From NCBI GenBank assembly GCA_965261915.1, contig CBDHDW010000013.1, forward strand, positions 930,001 to 994,000: a stretch of 64,000 nt of DNA. Direction: 5' to 3'. This document shows, piece after piece, positions 34,401 to 43,463 of the stretch. Origin of the DNA: JAIBDK01 sp965261915. Its GTDB lineage: Bacteria > Pseudomonadota > Gammaproteobacteria > Arenicellales > Poriferihabitantaceae. Below the pieces are notes generated by a model, which searched no databases, was not told the origin of the DNA, and was given only the letters and a program-made list of their open reading frames with translations. Position numbers and translations under genes: made by a program. The stretch's first letter is position 1, and every line of letters starts with the position of its first letter.

Positions 34401-34855
34401 TTTCCTGCATAAGAAATACGCTGAAACTCTTAATACTGATCACGGTATATTCAACCAGTGCTACCGCCGAAGCTCCCCAGTACAAGATCTACCTGACCAA
34501 GAAAACACAACATGATCAGCCTTCAATGGAAGATCAGGCTGCGACGGTGTTTGATTGCACAGATCGCATCTATATCGTCGTTGAGGCGTTAGGGCTGGAG
34601 ACGAAAAATTACAACCTCACGGTGAACTGGATTAATCCCGTCGGGGCACAACAGGAAAAAACCGATTACAAATTTCACGCACAACCGTTCACAAGAGTTT
34701 GGGCGTGGCTGCAGCTAAGCGGTCCGCCTGGAGCTGTCATTGGTCAGGTATTCGATCCTGCTTTTGGTATGGAAGAATTTATAGGAGAATGGTCTGCGAA
34801 CGTTTCCATCAACCGCGATTCTGTAAAGAAGCTGGCGTTTACTGTTGTCTGCTAG
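34397..34855 (+). CDS. uncharacterised exported protein, coupled to the poly-Glu lipoprotein
   Basis: A 152-aa protein of unknown family. It starts at TTG overlapping the TGA of the lipoprotein gene (TTGA), so it is probably coupled. A signal peptide is clear: LKLLILITVYSTSATAEA, with cleavage after ATA or AEA. The mature part (VFDCTDRIYIVVEALGLE, then WINPVGAQQEKTDYKF, and a C-terminal Cys) looks like an Ig-like beta domain with two cysteines that could pair. Together with the preceding lipoprotein it could form a cell-surface pair. Confidence 0.7.
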   Translation: MISCIRNTLKLLILITVYSTSATAEAPQYKIYLTKKTQHDQPSMEDQAATVFDCTDRIYIVVEALGLETKNYNLTVNWINPVGAQQEKTDYKFHAQPFTRVWAWLQLSGPPGAVIGQVFDPAFGMEEFIGEWSANVSINRDSVKKLAFTVVC

Positions 34856-34875
34856 TCACTAATTTAAATTAGTGA
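34856..34875. terminator. palindrome between convergent genes
   Basis: TCACTAATTTAAATTAGTGA is a perfect 20-bp palindrome lying between the exported protein gene and tsaB, which converge. It is AT-rich, without a T-run, so a bidirectional terminator is likely but not certain. Confidence 0.5.
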
Positions 34876-34876
34876 T

Positions 34877-35596
34877 TCAGCAAATTGAAGCGGATTTTTC
34901 CGCAATTCGGTTGCGAATATAAAACGCCTGCAAGTCTATCGGATTAATCCAGGAGTTCCCTAAAGAGCACTGCGCAATCTCAATCAGGTTTTTCGCTTCA
35001 GGATGGGAGATGGGGGTAGGTAATTCCTTGAATTTGAGGCTGGCTGGAACATCGAATTTGTCTCCGTACACTTCCCAACCATTTCCCACGCCAATAACAG
35101 TAGAACCTTCATCGGGACATGAATAAGATTCAAACACCTGTTCCGGATTTTGCACTAAAGGCGCTATTAACTGCTCAAATTTTTCACCCATCACCGCAAA
35201 CAAGGACCAGTAAACCTGTTGCATCCGGGCATCCAGTGCCGGCAAAATAAAATCAGCCTTAAATTGTTTGTGTGCCGCATAACACAACGCCTTTAAGGAA
35301 CTTACCGGGAAAACTTTTAAACCCTGAGCATAGGCCATGCCCTGAGCGACACCTAAACCAATCCGTACTCCGCAAAACGACCCCGGCCCGACGTTGACAA
35401 CAATACCGTCGAGTTCTGATTGCAATATTCCTGATTGCTTTAATCCATCATCTATCATTTGCAGCAAGTGGCGTGAATGCTGAGTTGAACCGCCGCAAAC
35501 CCATTGCTGTATTTCATTATTTTTTGATACTGCTATGGAACATTGCTCGGTAACGGTATCAATTCCAAGATACTGTTTGTGAGTATGAATTTTCAT
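34877..35596 (-). CDS. tsaB: tRNA threonylcarbamoyladenosine synthesis protein TsaB
   Basis: TsaB is the scaffold partner of TsaD/TsaE in making t6A37 of tRNA. The 239-aa ASKHA-fold protein has LGIDTVTEQCSIAV, HSRHLLQMIDD and the diagnostic VNVGPGSFCGVRIGLGVAQG. Its C-terminal part is less conserved, as usual. It follows yoaA by 11 bp on the same strand, a common pairing in gammaproteobacteria. Confidence 0.94.
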   Translation of the reverse strand: MKIHTHKQYLGIDTVTEQCSIAVSKNNEIQQWVCGGSTQHSRHLLQMIDDGLKQSGILQSELDGIVVNVGPGSFCGVRIGLGVAQGMAYAQGLKVFPVSSLKALCYAAHKQFKADFILPALDARMQQVYWSLFAVMGEKFEQLIAPLVQNPEQVFESYSCPDEGSTVIGVGNGWEVYGDKFDVPASLKFKELPTPISHPEAKNLIEIAQCSLGNSWINPIDLQAFYIRNRIAEKSASIC

Positions 35597-35607
35597 CTCT
35601 ATTATTG

Positions 35608-37524
35608 CTATCTGTTGAAAAAATTGTGCACTTCTTCAAAATTCCGAGTAACCGGCATCGGTGGTAAACTCTTTAAAAACAGCTTACCGTAAGATTTATT
35701 CACTATACGGGCATCACAAATGACCAGTACCCCTTTATCTGTTTCCGAACGAATCAAGCGGCCGGCCCCCTGCTTTAAACCGATTACTGCATCGGGAATC
35801 TGTATATCCATAAACGGCATCCCACCCTGTTCCTCACATTTTTTTAACTGGCTTTTCAAAACCGGCTCGGAAGGGGCACTGAAAGGCAGTTTGTCAATCA
35901 GCACGCAACTCAAGGCATCACCCCTGACATCGACCCCTTCCCAAAAGCTCGAAGTTCCGAATAATACGGCATTGTCCGCTTCCAGAAACTGCTGGATCAA
36001 GTGTTGTTTTGCCGCCTGACCCTGCAAGAATAGCGGCCATTTCAAATCATCCTTAACCAGATCAAACACCCGGTTCATCATGGCATGGCTGGTAAATAAG
36101 CAGAAACACCGACCTTTACTGGCATGCGTGACACGCAGGATTTCATCGCGCAACGACAGCGCAAAACCCCTGTCTCTCGGATCCGGCATATTGTCCGGGA
36201 TGTACAACAACGCATTCGCTGAGTAGTTAAATGGGCTTTCCCAGTGTTTGGTATCAACTTCCAGCAATCCAACCTTGTTACAAAATGCTGAAAAGTCGTC
36301 ACCAACGGCTAGTGTTGCCGAGGTAAATATCCAGCTCATTTCAAGTCCGTTCAGATATTCTCCGAAATGATCCCCGACATTGAGTGGGGTTTGGTGGAAT
36401 CGAATCATTAACTGACTGCTTTCCAGCCACGACACATGATTGTAATCTCGATTCTCTCGCCATTGTCGTAACTGACCGAAAACGTGCAAATAGCGCAAGT
36501 AACATTTGGACAAATTCGCGCCCGCGGATGATGCTGATTGCAGTATCTTATCCAGCTGTTCGAGGCTGGTTAACAAGGGTTCAAAATGGGCGTCAAATTT
36601 TTTACCTTCCACGGCTTCAAGGATTTCAGAGTCTTTATGGGTTTTTTCAACGAACCGATGCAATAAATCGAGATTCTTATCGATCAGTAAAATGGTCGGC
36701 TTGAAATCGGCGCCGCTTTTCTCTTCTTTTTCCGCAGAATGTATATCCGAAAACAGCTCGCGCAACTGGTAGTTTGATATTGAAAAACCAAAGAATCTGG
36801 CGGCAATGTCTGGAAGGGTATGCGCTTCATCGAAAATGACAACTTCGTACTCAGGTAAAAGTTCACCAAAACCCTCTGTTTTCAAAGTCAAATCGGAGAA
36901 AAACAGATGATGATTTACCACTACCACATCCGCTTCCATGGCTTTTTTCCGCGCTTGATTAATGAAACACCGTGCATAATCAGGACATTTTCCACCCAGA
37001 CAGTTATCTGAAGTAGAAGTGACTTGCTTCCAAATCGGCGATGTTTCGTGCAACTCCGTTACCTCAGATATATCACCGGTACGGGTAGTTAATGCCCAAT
37101 TATCGATAATATCGAAAGAAAGCTGGTTTTGTTTACCAACCAAATCGGATTGTTGACTATTTAACTTGTGTCGGTAACGGCATAAGTAATTTGCTCTCCC
37201 CTTCAGCATTTCAAGTTGTAAATCCTGCTGTAAAATATTCACGACTACTGGCAGATCACGATGAAATATCTGCTCCTGCAAATGACGCGTTCCCGTGGAG
37301 ATGATTGTTTTTTTACCACTTAGCACTGCGGGGATCAGATAGGCATAGGTTTTTCCGGTGCCCGTACCCGACTCGACAACCAGCTTTCCGCTAAATTCAA
37401 TCGAATCAGCAACCGCCCGCGCCATCTCCTGCTGGTTTTTACGCGTTACAAAACCTTCAAGTGCCAAATCAAATTTACCACCAGCACCAAGTAATTCATC
37501 AATTCCCTGAAGATTTGAATTCAT
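35608..37524 (-). CDS. yoaA: ATP-dependent DNA helicase YoaA (DinG/XPD type)
   Basis: A 638-aa superfamily 2 helicase with an iron-sulfur domain. Walker A is ESGTGTGKTYAYLIP, the cluster cysteines are in CLGGKCPDYARC and an earlier CRYRHK, and the DEAH box reads VIFDEAHTLPD. The C-terminal helicase motifs VLFGTSSFWEGVDVRG and QGAGRLIRSETDKG are present. YoaA-type helicases assist repair and replication-fork processing. It lies upstream of tsaB. Confidence 0.93.
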   Translation of the reverse strand: MNSNLQGIDELLGAGGKFDLALEGFVTRKNQQEMARAVADSIEFSGKLVVESGTGTGKTYAYLIPAVLSGKKTIISTGTRHLQEQIFHRDLPVVVNILQQDLQLEMLKGRANYLCRYRHKLNSQQSDLVGKQNQLSFDIIDNWALTTRTGDISEVTELHETSPIWKQVTSTSDNCLGGKCPDYARCFINQARKKAMEADVVVVNHHLFFSDLTLKTEGFGELLPEYEVVIFDEAHTLPDIAARFFGFSISNYQLRELFSDIHSAEKEEKSGADFKPTILLIDKNLDLLHRFVEKTHKDSEILEAVEGKKFDAHFEPLLTSLEQLDKILQSASSAGANLSKCYLRYLHVFGQLRQWRENRDYNHVSWLESSQLMIRFHQTPLNVGDHFGEYLNGLEMSWIFTSATLAVGDDFSAFCNKVGLLEVDTKHWESPFNYSANALLYIPDNMPDPRDRGFALSLRDEILRVTHASKGRCFCLFTSHAMMNRVFDLVKDDLKWPLFLQGQAAKQHLIQQFLEADNAVLFGTSSFWEGVDVRGDALSCVLIDKLPFSAPSEPVLKSQLKKCEEQGGMPFMDIQIPDAVIGLKQGAGRLIRSETDKGVLVICDARIVNKSYGKLFLKSLPPMPVTRNFEEVHNFFNR

Positions 37525-37593
37525 ATAGCGTTAGCCAGTAAAAGCCGGAGAAAAATTAGTCAACAACAAGACGCAGACCAAATACACGAGGGT

Positions 37594-38466
37594 TCAGGCT
37601 GACAGACATTTTCGTAGTGAAACCCGCCAATCGGGTAGTTGTTCCCCGTAAGTTGCTAACAGTTTTTCATTGGATAAAACAGCATAAGCCGGGCGAGGAG
37701 CGGGGCTTGGATAAGCTGAAGATTCGATAGGGTTTACGGTCACAGCGGATATATTCGATATTCTAAATATTTCCTTACAAAACTCATACCAGCTTACAAA
37801 TCCGGTTCCTGTCGCATGAAATATCCCACCTACATGATTGATTTCTGCCTGGTCAATCTTATTCAGGATATTCATCGTCACCTGCGCCAGATCATCCGCG
37901 AGTGTTGGGCTACCAATCTGGTCATCTACAACACTAATTTCAGCGCGCTCTGAAGCCAACCGCAGCATCGTATTGACGAAATTATGACCCTGTTTTGAAT
38001 ATACCCAGGCGGTGCGCAATATGATGGACTCGGGTAACACAGCCAAAACGGCTTGTTCTCCCAATAGTTTTGTTTTCCCATAAACACTACGAGGGCAAAC
38101 CTCGCTGTCTTCCCGGTACGGCTCACCGGCCTCACCGGAAAACACATAATCCGTAGAATAGTGAATAAATTTAGCACTCATCTTCGAGCAGCATTCAGCC
38201 ATGGTTTTAGGAGCCAGAACGTTTAGCGAGTGTGCGAGTTCAACCTCTTCTTCCGCCCGATCAACCGCTGTGTGAGCGGCACAATTGATCACCCATTTTG
38301 GTTTTTCTGAATGAATCAATTCTTCCAGAGCGGCCTGATCGGTCAGATCGGCCTCATCCATATCGGTGGCCCGGAAATGCGTTTTCTGAGATTCGAGCAG
38401 CTTGACAATATTGCCGCCGACCTGGCCATTCTTGCCAAATACCAGTACCGTATCTGAATTACTCAC
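37594..38466 (-). CDS. rfbD: dTDP-4-dehydrorhamnose reductase
   Basis: RfbD (RmlD) performs the last step of dTDP-L-rhamnose synthesis. The 290-aa extended SDR has the cofactor motif FGKNGQVGGNIVKLL, NCAAHTAVDRAEEE, the catalytic STDYVFSGE and YGKTKLLGE, and ILRTAWVYS. Its start overlaps the end of rfbC by 4 bp. The partner genes rfbA and rfbB are not in the window, so the pathway is split or they lie elsewhere. Confidence 0.95.
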   Translation of the reverse strand: MSNSDTVLVFGKNGQVGGNIVKLLESQKTHFRATDMDEADLTDQAALEELIHSEKPKWVINCAAHTAVDRAEEEVELAHSLNVLAPKTMAECCSKMSAKFIHYSTDYVFSGEAGEPYREDSEVCPRSVYGKTKLLGEQAVLAVLPESIILRTAWVYSKQGHNFVNTMLRLASERAEISVVDDQIGSPTLADDLAQVTMNILNKIDQAEINHVGGIFHATGTGFVSWYEFCKEIFRISNISAVTVNPIESSAYPSPAPRPAYAVLSNEKLLATYGEQLPDWRVSLRKCLSA

Positions 38467-38999
38467 TGAATAATAACTTCCTTGAGCAACGGCGCTTTCT
38501 GATCTTTTTCAGAAACTGACGGATTTTCGGCAGGCCATTGCACCCCAATCTCGGCATCATTCCAGCGGATTCCCGCATCATCTTCGGGTTTATACACAGC
38601 AGTACATTTATAGACAACATCAGCAGTCTCGCTGGTCACACAAAAACCGTGAGCATATCCCGGCGGAACATAAAGCTGCTTGTAGTTTTCTGAACTGAGA
38701 CTCACGCCAGTCCATTGACCATAGTGAGGAGAATCTCTTCTAATATCTACTGCGACATCAAATATCTCTCCTGCGATAACACGTGTCAGCTTTCCCTGCC
38801 ATTGAGGGTATTGGTAATGCAACCCCCTGACAACGCCTTTAGAAGAACGTGAATGATTGTCCTGAGTAAATTCTTCGGGCAAACCCAACTCAGCAAATTT
38901 TACCTGGTTATACGTCTCCATAAAAAACCCGCGCCCATCCGAGATAACGTTGGGTGTTAATACCACGACCCCGGGAAGTGAGGTTTTCTCAACTTTCAA
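38463..38999 (-). CDS. rfbC: dTDP-4-dehydrorhamnose 3,5-epimerase
   Basis: RfbC (RmlC) converts dTDP-4-keto-6-deoxyglucose to the rhamno form. The 178-aa cupin has the motifs DGRGFFMETYNQVKFAE, FTQDNHSRSSKGVVRGLHYQ with the catalytic His, and the downstream VPPGYAHGFCV and EDDAGIRWND. First gene of an rfbC-rfbD pair; a set of four 14-bp tandem repeats lies upstream. Confidence 0.96.
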   Translation of the reverse strand: MKVEKTSLPGVVVLTPNVISDGRGFFMETYNQVKFAELGLPEEFTQDNHSRSSKGVVRGLHYQYPQWQGKLTRVIAGEIFDVAVDIRRDSPHYGQWTGVSLSSENYKQLYVPPGYAHGFCVTSETADVVYKCTAVYKPEDDAGIRWNDAEIGVQWPAENPSVSEKDQKAPLLKEVIIQ

Positions 39000-39102
39000 T
39001 TTCAGCCACCGTTTTGGTTACCATGCCTGATAGCATGACACCTTCCAGAAGAAGGCGTTAGTTATTGGATTTGAGCTTGTAAAATCTTACACAAAACCCA
39101 GC

Positions 39103-39158
39103 ACTGTAAATTTGCTACTGTAAATTTGCTACTGTAAATTTGCTACTGTAAATTTGCT
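39103..39158. repeat. four perfect copies of a 14-bp tandem repeat
   Basis: ACTGTAAATTTGCT repeated four times without a mismatch, in the 194-bp gap between dnaJ and rfbC. It is non-coding. Perfect identity suggests recent expansion, so the copy number may vary between strains. It lies upstream of rfbC and could affect its expression. Confidence 0.95.
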
Positions 39159-39193
39159 CAGAGGGATTTCCAAATACATCCCCGAACAGAAAA

Positions 39194-40318
39194 TTACGGA
39201 ACCAATTCGTCAACGAACGATTTTATCCTGTCTGACCATGATCCGCTACGAGGAGAATGTCGATTCCCCCCTTCTTCCAGGCTTTTTTCAAATTTCTGAA
39301 GCATGGCTTTTTGCTGTTTCGACAGTTTCACCGGGGTTTCCACAACAACCTTGCAATACAAATCGCCCTGATTGCCATTTCGAACATTTTTAACGCCCTT
39401 GCCCTTTAGGCGAAAAACTTTCTCTGACTGACTTTCAGCGGGGATTTTCAGATTGGCGCGGCCTGACATGGTTGGGACTTCCAGTTCACCGCCGAGAACC
39501 ATTTTCACAAAACTAACGGGTACTTCGCAATACAAGTCATCGCCATTGCGCTCGAAAATTTCATGCTTCTGAATTCGGACCTGTACATACAGGTCACCAG
39601 GAGAAGTTCCAGGGCCACCGCTTTCACCTTCACCCGAAAGTCTAACCTGATCACCCTCATCAACTCCGGCGGGAATTTTCACCGAAAGTTTCTTTTCTTC
39701 TTTCACCATGCCTTGCCCCTGGCATGAAGTGCACGGGTCAGAAATGATACTGCCCTGCCCGCGGCATTGAGGACAGGTCTGTTGTACAGAGAAAAAACCT
39801 TGCTGCATTCGAACCTGACCCTGACCGTTACAGGTTCCGCAGGTTTTTGCCTCAGAACCCGGTCGCGTGCCGCTACCGTCACACGTTGCACAATCGGCCA
39901 TTTTTGGCACTTTGATTTGCTTCTCAACACCATGAACCGCTTCACCAAGTGTGAGATTCAAGCTGTACCGCAAATCCGAACCTCGGCTTCGGCGTTGAGA
40001 ACCACCGCCGCCACCGAATATATCGCCAAAAATGTCACCAAAAATGTCACCAAATCCTGCTCCACCAGCGCCGCCACCCATACCACTGGAAGAATCCACG
40101 CCGGCATGACCAAATTGATCGTACGCACCTCGCTTTTGCGCATCACTCAATACGCTCCAGGCTTCCCGCGCTTCCTTGAATTTTGCTTCGGAATCCTCGC
40201 TATTTTGGTTACGGTCAGGGTGATATTTCATTGCCATCTTGCGGTAAGCCTTTTTAAGCTCCGCATCACTGGCGCTTTTATCTACACCAAGAACTTCGTA
40301 GTAGTCACGCTTCGACAT
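39194..40318 (-). CDS. dnaJ: chaperone DnaJ
   Basis: The 374-aa Hsp40 partner of DnaK. It has the J domain (KYHPDRNQ with HPD), a Gly-rich region (GGGAGGAGFGDIFG), four CxxCxGxG zinc-finger repeats (CATCDGSG, CGTCNGQG, CPQCRGQG, CTSCQGQG) and the client-binding C-domain. It lies after dnaK, with a terminator in between, so it can be expressed partly on its own. Confidence 0.97.
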   Translation of the reverse strand: MSKRDYYEVLGVDKSASDAELKKAYRKMAMKYHPDRNQNSEDSEAKFKEAREAWSVLSDAQKRGAYDQFGHAGVDSSSGMGGGAGGAGFGDIFGDIFGDIFGGGGGSQRRSRGSDLRYSLNLTLGEAVHGVEKQIKVPKMADCATCDGSGTRPGSEAKTCGTCNGQGQVRMQQGFFSVQQTCPQCRGQGSIISDPCTSCQGQGMVKEEKKLSVKIPAGVDEGDQVRLSGEGESGGPGTSPGDLYVQVRIQKHEIFERNGDDLYCEVPVSFVKMVLGGELEVPTMSGRANLKIPAESQSEKVFRLKGKGVKNVRNGNQGDLYCKVVVETPVKLSKQQKAMLQKFEKSLEEGGNRHSPRSGSWSDRIKSFVDELVP

Positions 40319-40354
40319 GGTTTTTCAAAATCTATCAGGTTGTACTTGACCAAG

Positions 40355-40379
40355 AAAAGCGGGGTCATGCCCCGCTTTT
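40355..40379 (-). terminator. dnaK terminator/attenuator before dnaJ
   Basis: AAAAGCGGGG (40355-40364) and CCCCGCTTTT (40370-40379) form a perfect 10-bp stem around a 5-nt loop, with the T-run within and after the stem on the minus strand. It lies between dnaK and dnaJ and should lower dnaJ expression relative to dnaK. Confidence 0.85.
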
Positions 40380-40415
40380 CCGTATTAATCGACGGGCGAT
40401 AATACCTTAATCTCC

Positions 40416-42341
40416 TTACGATTTTTTGCCCTCGTCATTAACTTCTTCAAATTCAGCATCAACCACATCATCCGACGCATTATCTACCTCACCCTGACCT
40501 GCATCAGCCGGTTGCTCGGATTGGGCCTGGGCATACATTTGCTCAGCTAACTTGTGACTAACTTGAGTCACTGCCTCGGTTTTCGCCTGAATCGCTTCCA
40601 GATCATCACCTTTAGCCGCTTCTTCCAGTTCCGCAACCGCTGATTCGATGCTTTCTTTTTCAGCCGCTTCAACCTTGTCGCCCAACTCTTCAAGAGATTT
40701 CCTGACACTATGAACCAAAGCTTCAGCCTGATTCTTTGCGTCTATCAACTCGCGCGCTTTACGATCTTCATCAGCATGATCTTCCGCATCCTGAACCATT
40801 TTGTCGATTTCTTCGTCCGACAAACCTGAGCTCGATTTGATAACAATCTTATTTTCCTTACCGGTTGCCTTGTCTTTCGCGGAGACATTCAATATACCGT
40901 TAGAGTCAATATCGAATGAAACCGCGATTTGAGGCACACCTCTTGGCGCAGGCGGAATTTCAGTAAGGTCAAATCGGCCCAATGATTTATTTCCGCTCGC
41001 CATTTCGCGTTCGCCCTGAAGCACATGTACCGTCACGGCGTTCTGATTATCATCGGCAGTCGAGAATACCTGACTGGCGTTTGTCGGTATCGTTGTGTTC
41101 TTCTCTACCAGCTTGGTCATAACACCACCCAGGGTTTCGATACCCAAAGAAAGCGGCGTTACATCGAGTAATAGAACATCTTTTACATCGCCGCCAAGAA
41201 CACCGCCCTGAATCGCAGCACCCATGGCAACGGCTTCGTCTGGATTCACATCCCGACGCGCTTCTTTACCAAAGTAACCTTCAACCACTTCCTGAACTTT
41301 CGGCATACGCGTCTGACCACCGACTAGAATGACATCATCGATGTCTGAGGTTTTCATACCGGCGTCCTGAAGAGCAACTTTGCAAGGCTGCAGTGTTTTT
41401 TGTAGCAGACCATCCACCAGTGATTCCAACTTGGCACGCGATAATTTCATGTTCAAGTGTTTAGGGCCACTGGCATCGGCAGTGATATACGGCAAATTCA
41501 CTTCCGTTTGCGAGCTGGAAGACAATTCTATTTTGGCTTTTTCAGCACCTTCTTTAAGACGCTGCATCGCCAAAGGATCACCTTTCAGATCCATACCCTG
41601 ATATTTTTTGAACTCATCTGCCAGATAATCAATCAAACGCCGATCAAAATCCTCACCACCGAGGAAGGTATCGCCATTTGTGGAAAGCACTTCAAACTGG
41701 TGTTCTCCTTCAATTTCAGCAATTTCGATGATGGATACGTCGAACGTACCGCCGCCCAAATCGTAAACCGCAATTTTACGGTCGCCTCTGGTTTTATCCA
41801 TACCGTAGGCCAGTGCGGCAGCAGTTGGTTCGTTAATAATACGCTTGACTTCAAGGCCCGCGATTTTTCCAGCATCTTTAGTCGCCTGACGTTGGGAATC
41901 ATTAAAATAAGCTGGCACAGTAATAACCGCTTCAGAAACGGTTTCACCCAGATAATCTTCTGCGGTTTGTTTCATTTTCTGTAATATACGGGCGGAAACT
42001 TCTGGTGCAGCCATTTGTTTGCCACCTGCCTCTACCCAGGCATCGCCGTTTTTAGCCTTTACAATTTTGTATGGCATCAAATCCATATCACGTTGCACCA
42101 GTTCGTCATCAAATTGACGGCCGATCAAACGCTTTACAGCAAAAATCGTGTTTTCCGGATTGGTGACTGACTGCCGCTTGGCCGATTGCCCAACCAGCAC
42201 TTCGCCGTCTTTGGTAAATGCAACGATAGACGGTGTAGTTCGGTCGCCTTCGCTATTTTCGATAACCTTGGGTACGCTGCCTTCCATCACTGCAACGCAG
42301 GAGTTGGTAGTACCCAGGTCGATTCCGATGATTTTTGACAT
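40416..42341 (-). CDS. dnaK: chaperone DnaK (Hsp70)
   Basis: The 641-aa ATP-driven chaperone. ATPase signatures are complete: GIDLGTTNSCVAVMEG, VYDLGGGTFDVSI and VILVGGQTRMPKVQ. The linker DVLLLDVTPLSLG and substrate domain follow, with an acidic lid ending in DAEFEEVND. It lies between grpE and dnaJ with its own RpoH-like promoter upstream. Confidence 0.98.
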   Translation of the reverse strand: MSKIIGIDLGTTNSCVAVMEGSVPKVIENSEGDRTTPSIVAFTKDGEVLVGQSAKRQSVTNPENTIFAVKRLIGRQFDDELVQRDMDLMPYKIVKAKNGDAWVEAGGKQMAAPEVSARILQKMKQTAEDYLGETVSEAVITVPAYFNDSQRQATKDAGKIAGLEVKRIINEPTAAALAYGMDKTRGDRKIAVYDLGGGTFDVSIIEIAEIEGEHQFEVLSTNGDTFLGGEDFDRRLIDYLADEFKKYQGMDLKGDPLAMQRLKEGAEKAKIELSSSSQTEVNLPYITADASGPKHLNMKLSRAKLESLVDGLLQKTLQPCKVALQDAGMKTSDIDDVILVGGQTRMPKVQEVVEGYFGKEARRDVNPDEAVAMGAAIQGGVLGGDVKDVLLLDVTPLSLGIETLGGVMTKLVEKNTTIPTNASQVFSTADDNQNAVTVHVLQGEREMASGNKSLGRFDLTEIPPAPRGVPQIAVSFDIDSNGILNVSAKDKATGKENKIVIKSSSGLSDEEIDKMVQDAEDHADEDRKARELIDAKNQAEALVHSVRKSLEELGDKVEAAEKESIESAVAELEEAAKGDDLEAIQAKTEAVTQVSHKLAEQMYAQAQSEQPADAGQGEVDNASDDVVDAEFEEVNDEGKKS

Positions 42342-42383
42342 GATCTCTGTTCCTCTAAAATTCGGGGTAAATGTATGGTTCTG

Positions 42384-42411
42384 ATATAGGGCTTAATGCT
42401 TGAAATACAAG
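42384..42411 (-). promoter_or_regulatory. RpoH-like promoter of dnaK
   Basis: On the minus strand CTTGTAT is followed after 13 bp by CCCTATAT, close to the sigma32 pattern CTTGAA-N13-CCCCATnT. It lies in the grpE-dnaK gap, about 45 bp before the dnaK ATG. Confidence 0.55.
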
Positions 42412-42422
42412 TAATTTTTTAA

Positions 42423-43079
42423 CTAATTCGCAATGACGACCATAGCCGGTCTTAAAAGCCGATCTTTCAGGCTAAAACCTTTTTGCATAACGTCAACAAT
42501 ATGGCCCGATTCAACTTCGTCACTATCAACCATGGAAATGGCCTGATGAAGCGCCGGATCGAATTTAATGCCGCTGTCTGCTTCAACTGCGACGACGCCA
42601 AATTTTTCCATGACTTTGGACATTTGCTTCAGCGTTAAGTTAAGACCTTCTTGCATTTTTACCACGCCATCGCTGGCCGACGAATCAATCTCGACTTTCG
42701 ATGCCTGATCCAGGCTATCGACGACGCTTAATAGTTCCTGTGCAAATCCTTCAATTGCAAATTTTCGCGCATTAATCATTTCATTCTGGCTGCGCCGCTG
42801 GATATTCTCAACATCTGCCTTAGCGCGAATAAATCCATCCTGCATTTCGTGAATTTGCCCTTTCACGGCCACCAGTTTTTCAACAACTTCGTCCCAGGAA
42901 TCGTTTGCATAGGCTTCACGACCCTCCTGATCTGTTTCATCACTTGAATTTTCTACAGCATCCACTTCAGATTCGAGTTGCTCGTCAGGGCAATTTTCGC
43001 CATCAATTGCGGCTTCCTTTACGTCTTTTGTGTCCGGCTGTTCACCAGTTTTGCTGGATTTATTTTGTGTTTCGCTCAT
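42423..43079 (-). CDS. grpE: nucleotide exchange factor GrpE
   Basis: The 218-aa nucleotide exchange factor for DnaK. After a long acidic, disordered N-terminal stretch (about 70 residues) comes the coiled-coil and beta domain: RAKADVENIQRRSQNE, FAQELLSVVDSLDQA, and the tail VMQKGFSLKDRLLRPAMVVI. It is the first gene of the grpE-dnaK-dnaJ cluster, with an RpoH-like promoter about 45 bp upstream of its start. Confidence 0.96.
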   Translation of the reverse strand: MSETQNKSSKTGEQPDTKDVKEAAIDGENCPDEQLESEVDAVENSSDETDQEGREAYANDSWDEVVEKLVAVKGQIHEMQDGFIRAKADVENIQRRSQNEMINARKFAIEGFAQELLSVVDSLDQASKVEIDSSASDGVVKMQEGLNLTLKQMSKVMEKFGVVAVEADSGIKFDPALHQAISMVDSDEVESGHIVDVMQKGFSLKDRLLRPAMVVIAN

Positions 43080-43121
43080 TTTTAACTCGTTTTGATCAAT
43101 TCATCCTCTAAACCCGGCAAA

Positions 43122-43151
43122 ATATGGGGACTTACCCAAAAAGCACAAGGG
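43122..43151 (-). promoter_or_regulatory. RpoH (sigma32) promoter of grpE
   Basis: On the minus strand CCCTTGTG is followed after 14 bp by CCCCATAT, an excellent match to the heat-shock sigma32 consensus. It ends about 42 bp before the grpE start codon. No CIRCE repeat was seen near it. Confidence 0.75.
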
Positions 43152-43300
43152 AAACAACAGTTAAAATGTAAAAAATAATTATCAACATATCACCTATTTT
43201 GTGAACGCTGAATATTTCCAGCGATATACAAGATAGTTATATCGAGAAAATGCTGTTACGGTTTTTGCACCCCAACCCGTTTTTATGAATATCAAAAAAA

Positions 43301-43322
43301 AGCCCGGATCGAATTCCGGGCT
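43301..43322 (-). terminator. erpA terminator
   Basis: AGCCCGGA (43301-43308) and TCCGGGCT (43315-43322) make an 8-bp perfect stem. On the minus strand seven or more T follow. It separates erpA from the grpE promoter. The rest of the 384-bp gap between erpA and grpE holds only the heat-shock promoter. Confidence 0.9.
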
Positions 43323-43463
43323 GTTTTCCTGCTAAATAATGACTATCTGCTCACACACATATATCGGAATTGCGCATTCCTGGCACAGGGTGATTAACCT
43401 GACGAATGAAAAAGAAAACAGGCGCTCCTCACGCGGTCAAATCTGAATACAAAAAAGTTTGAT

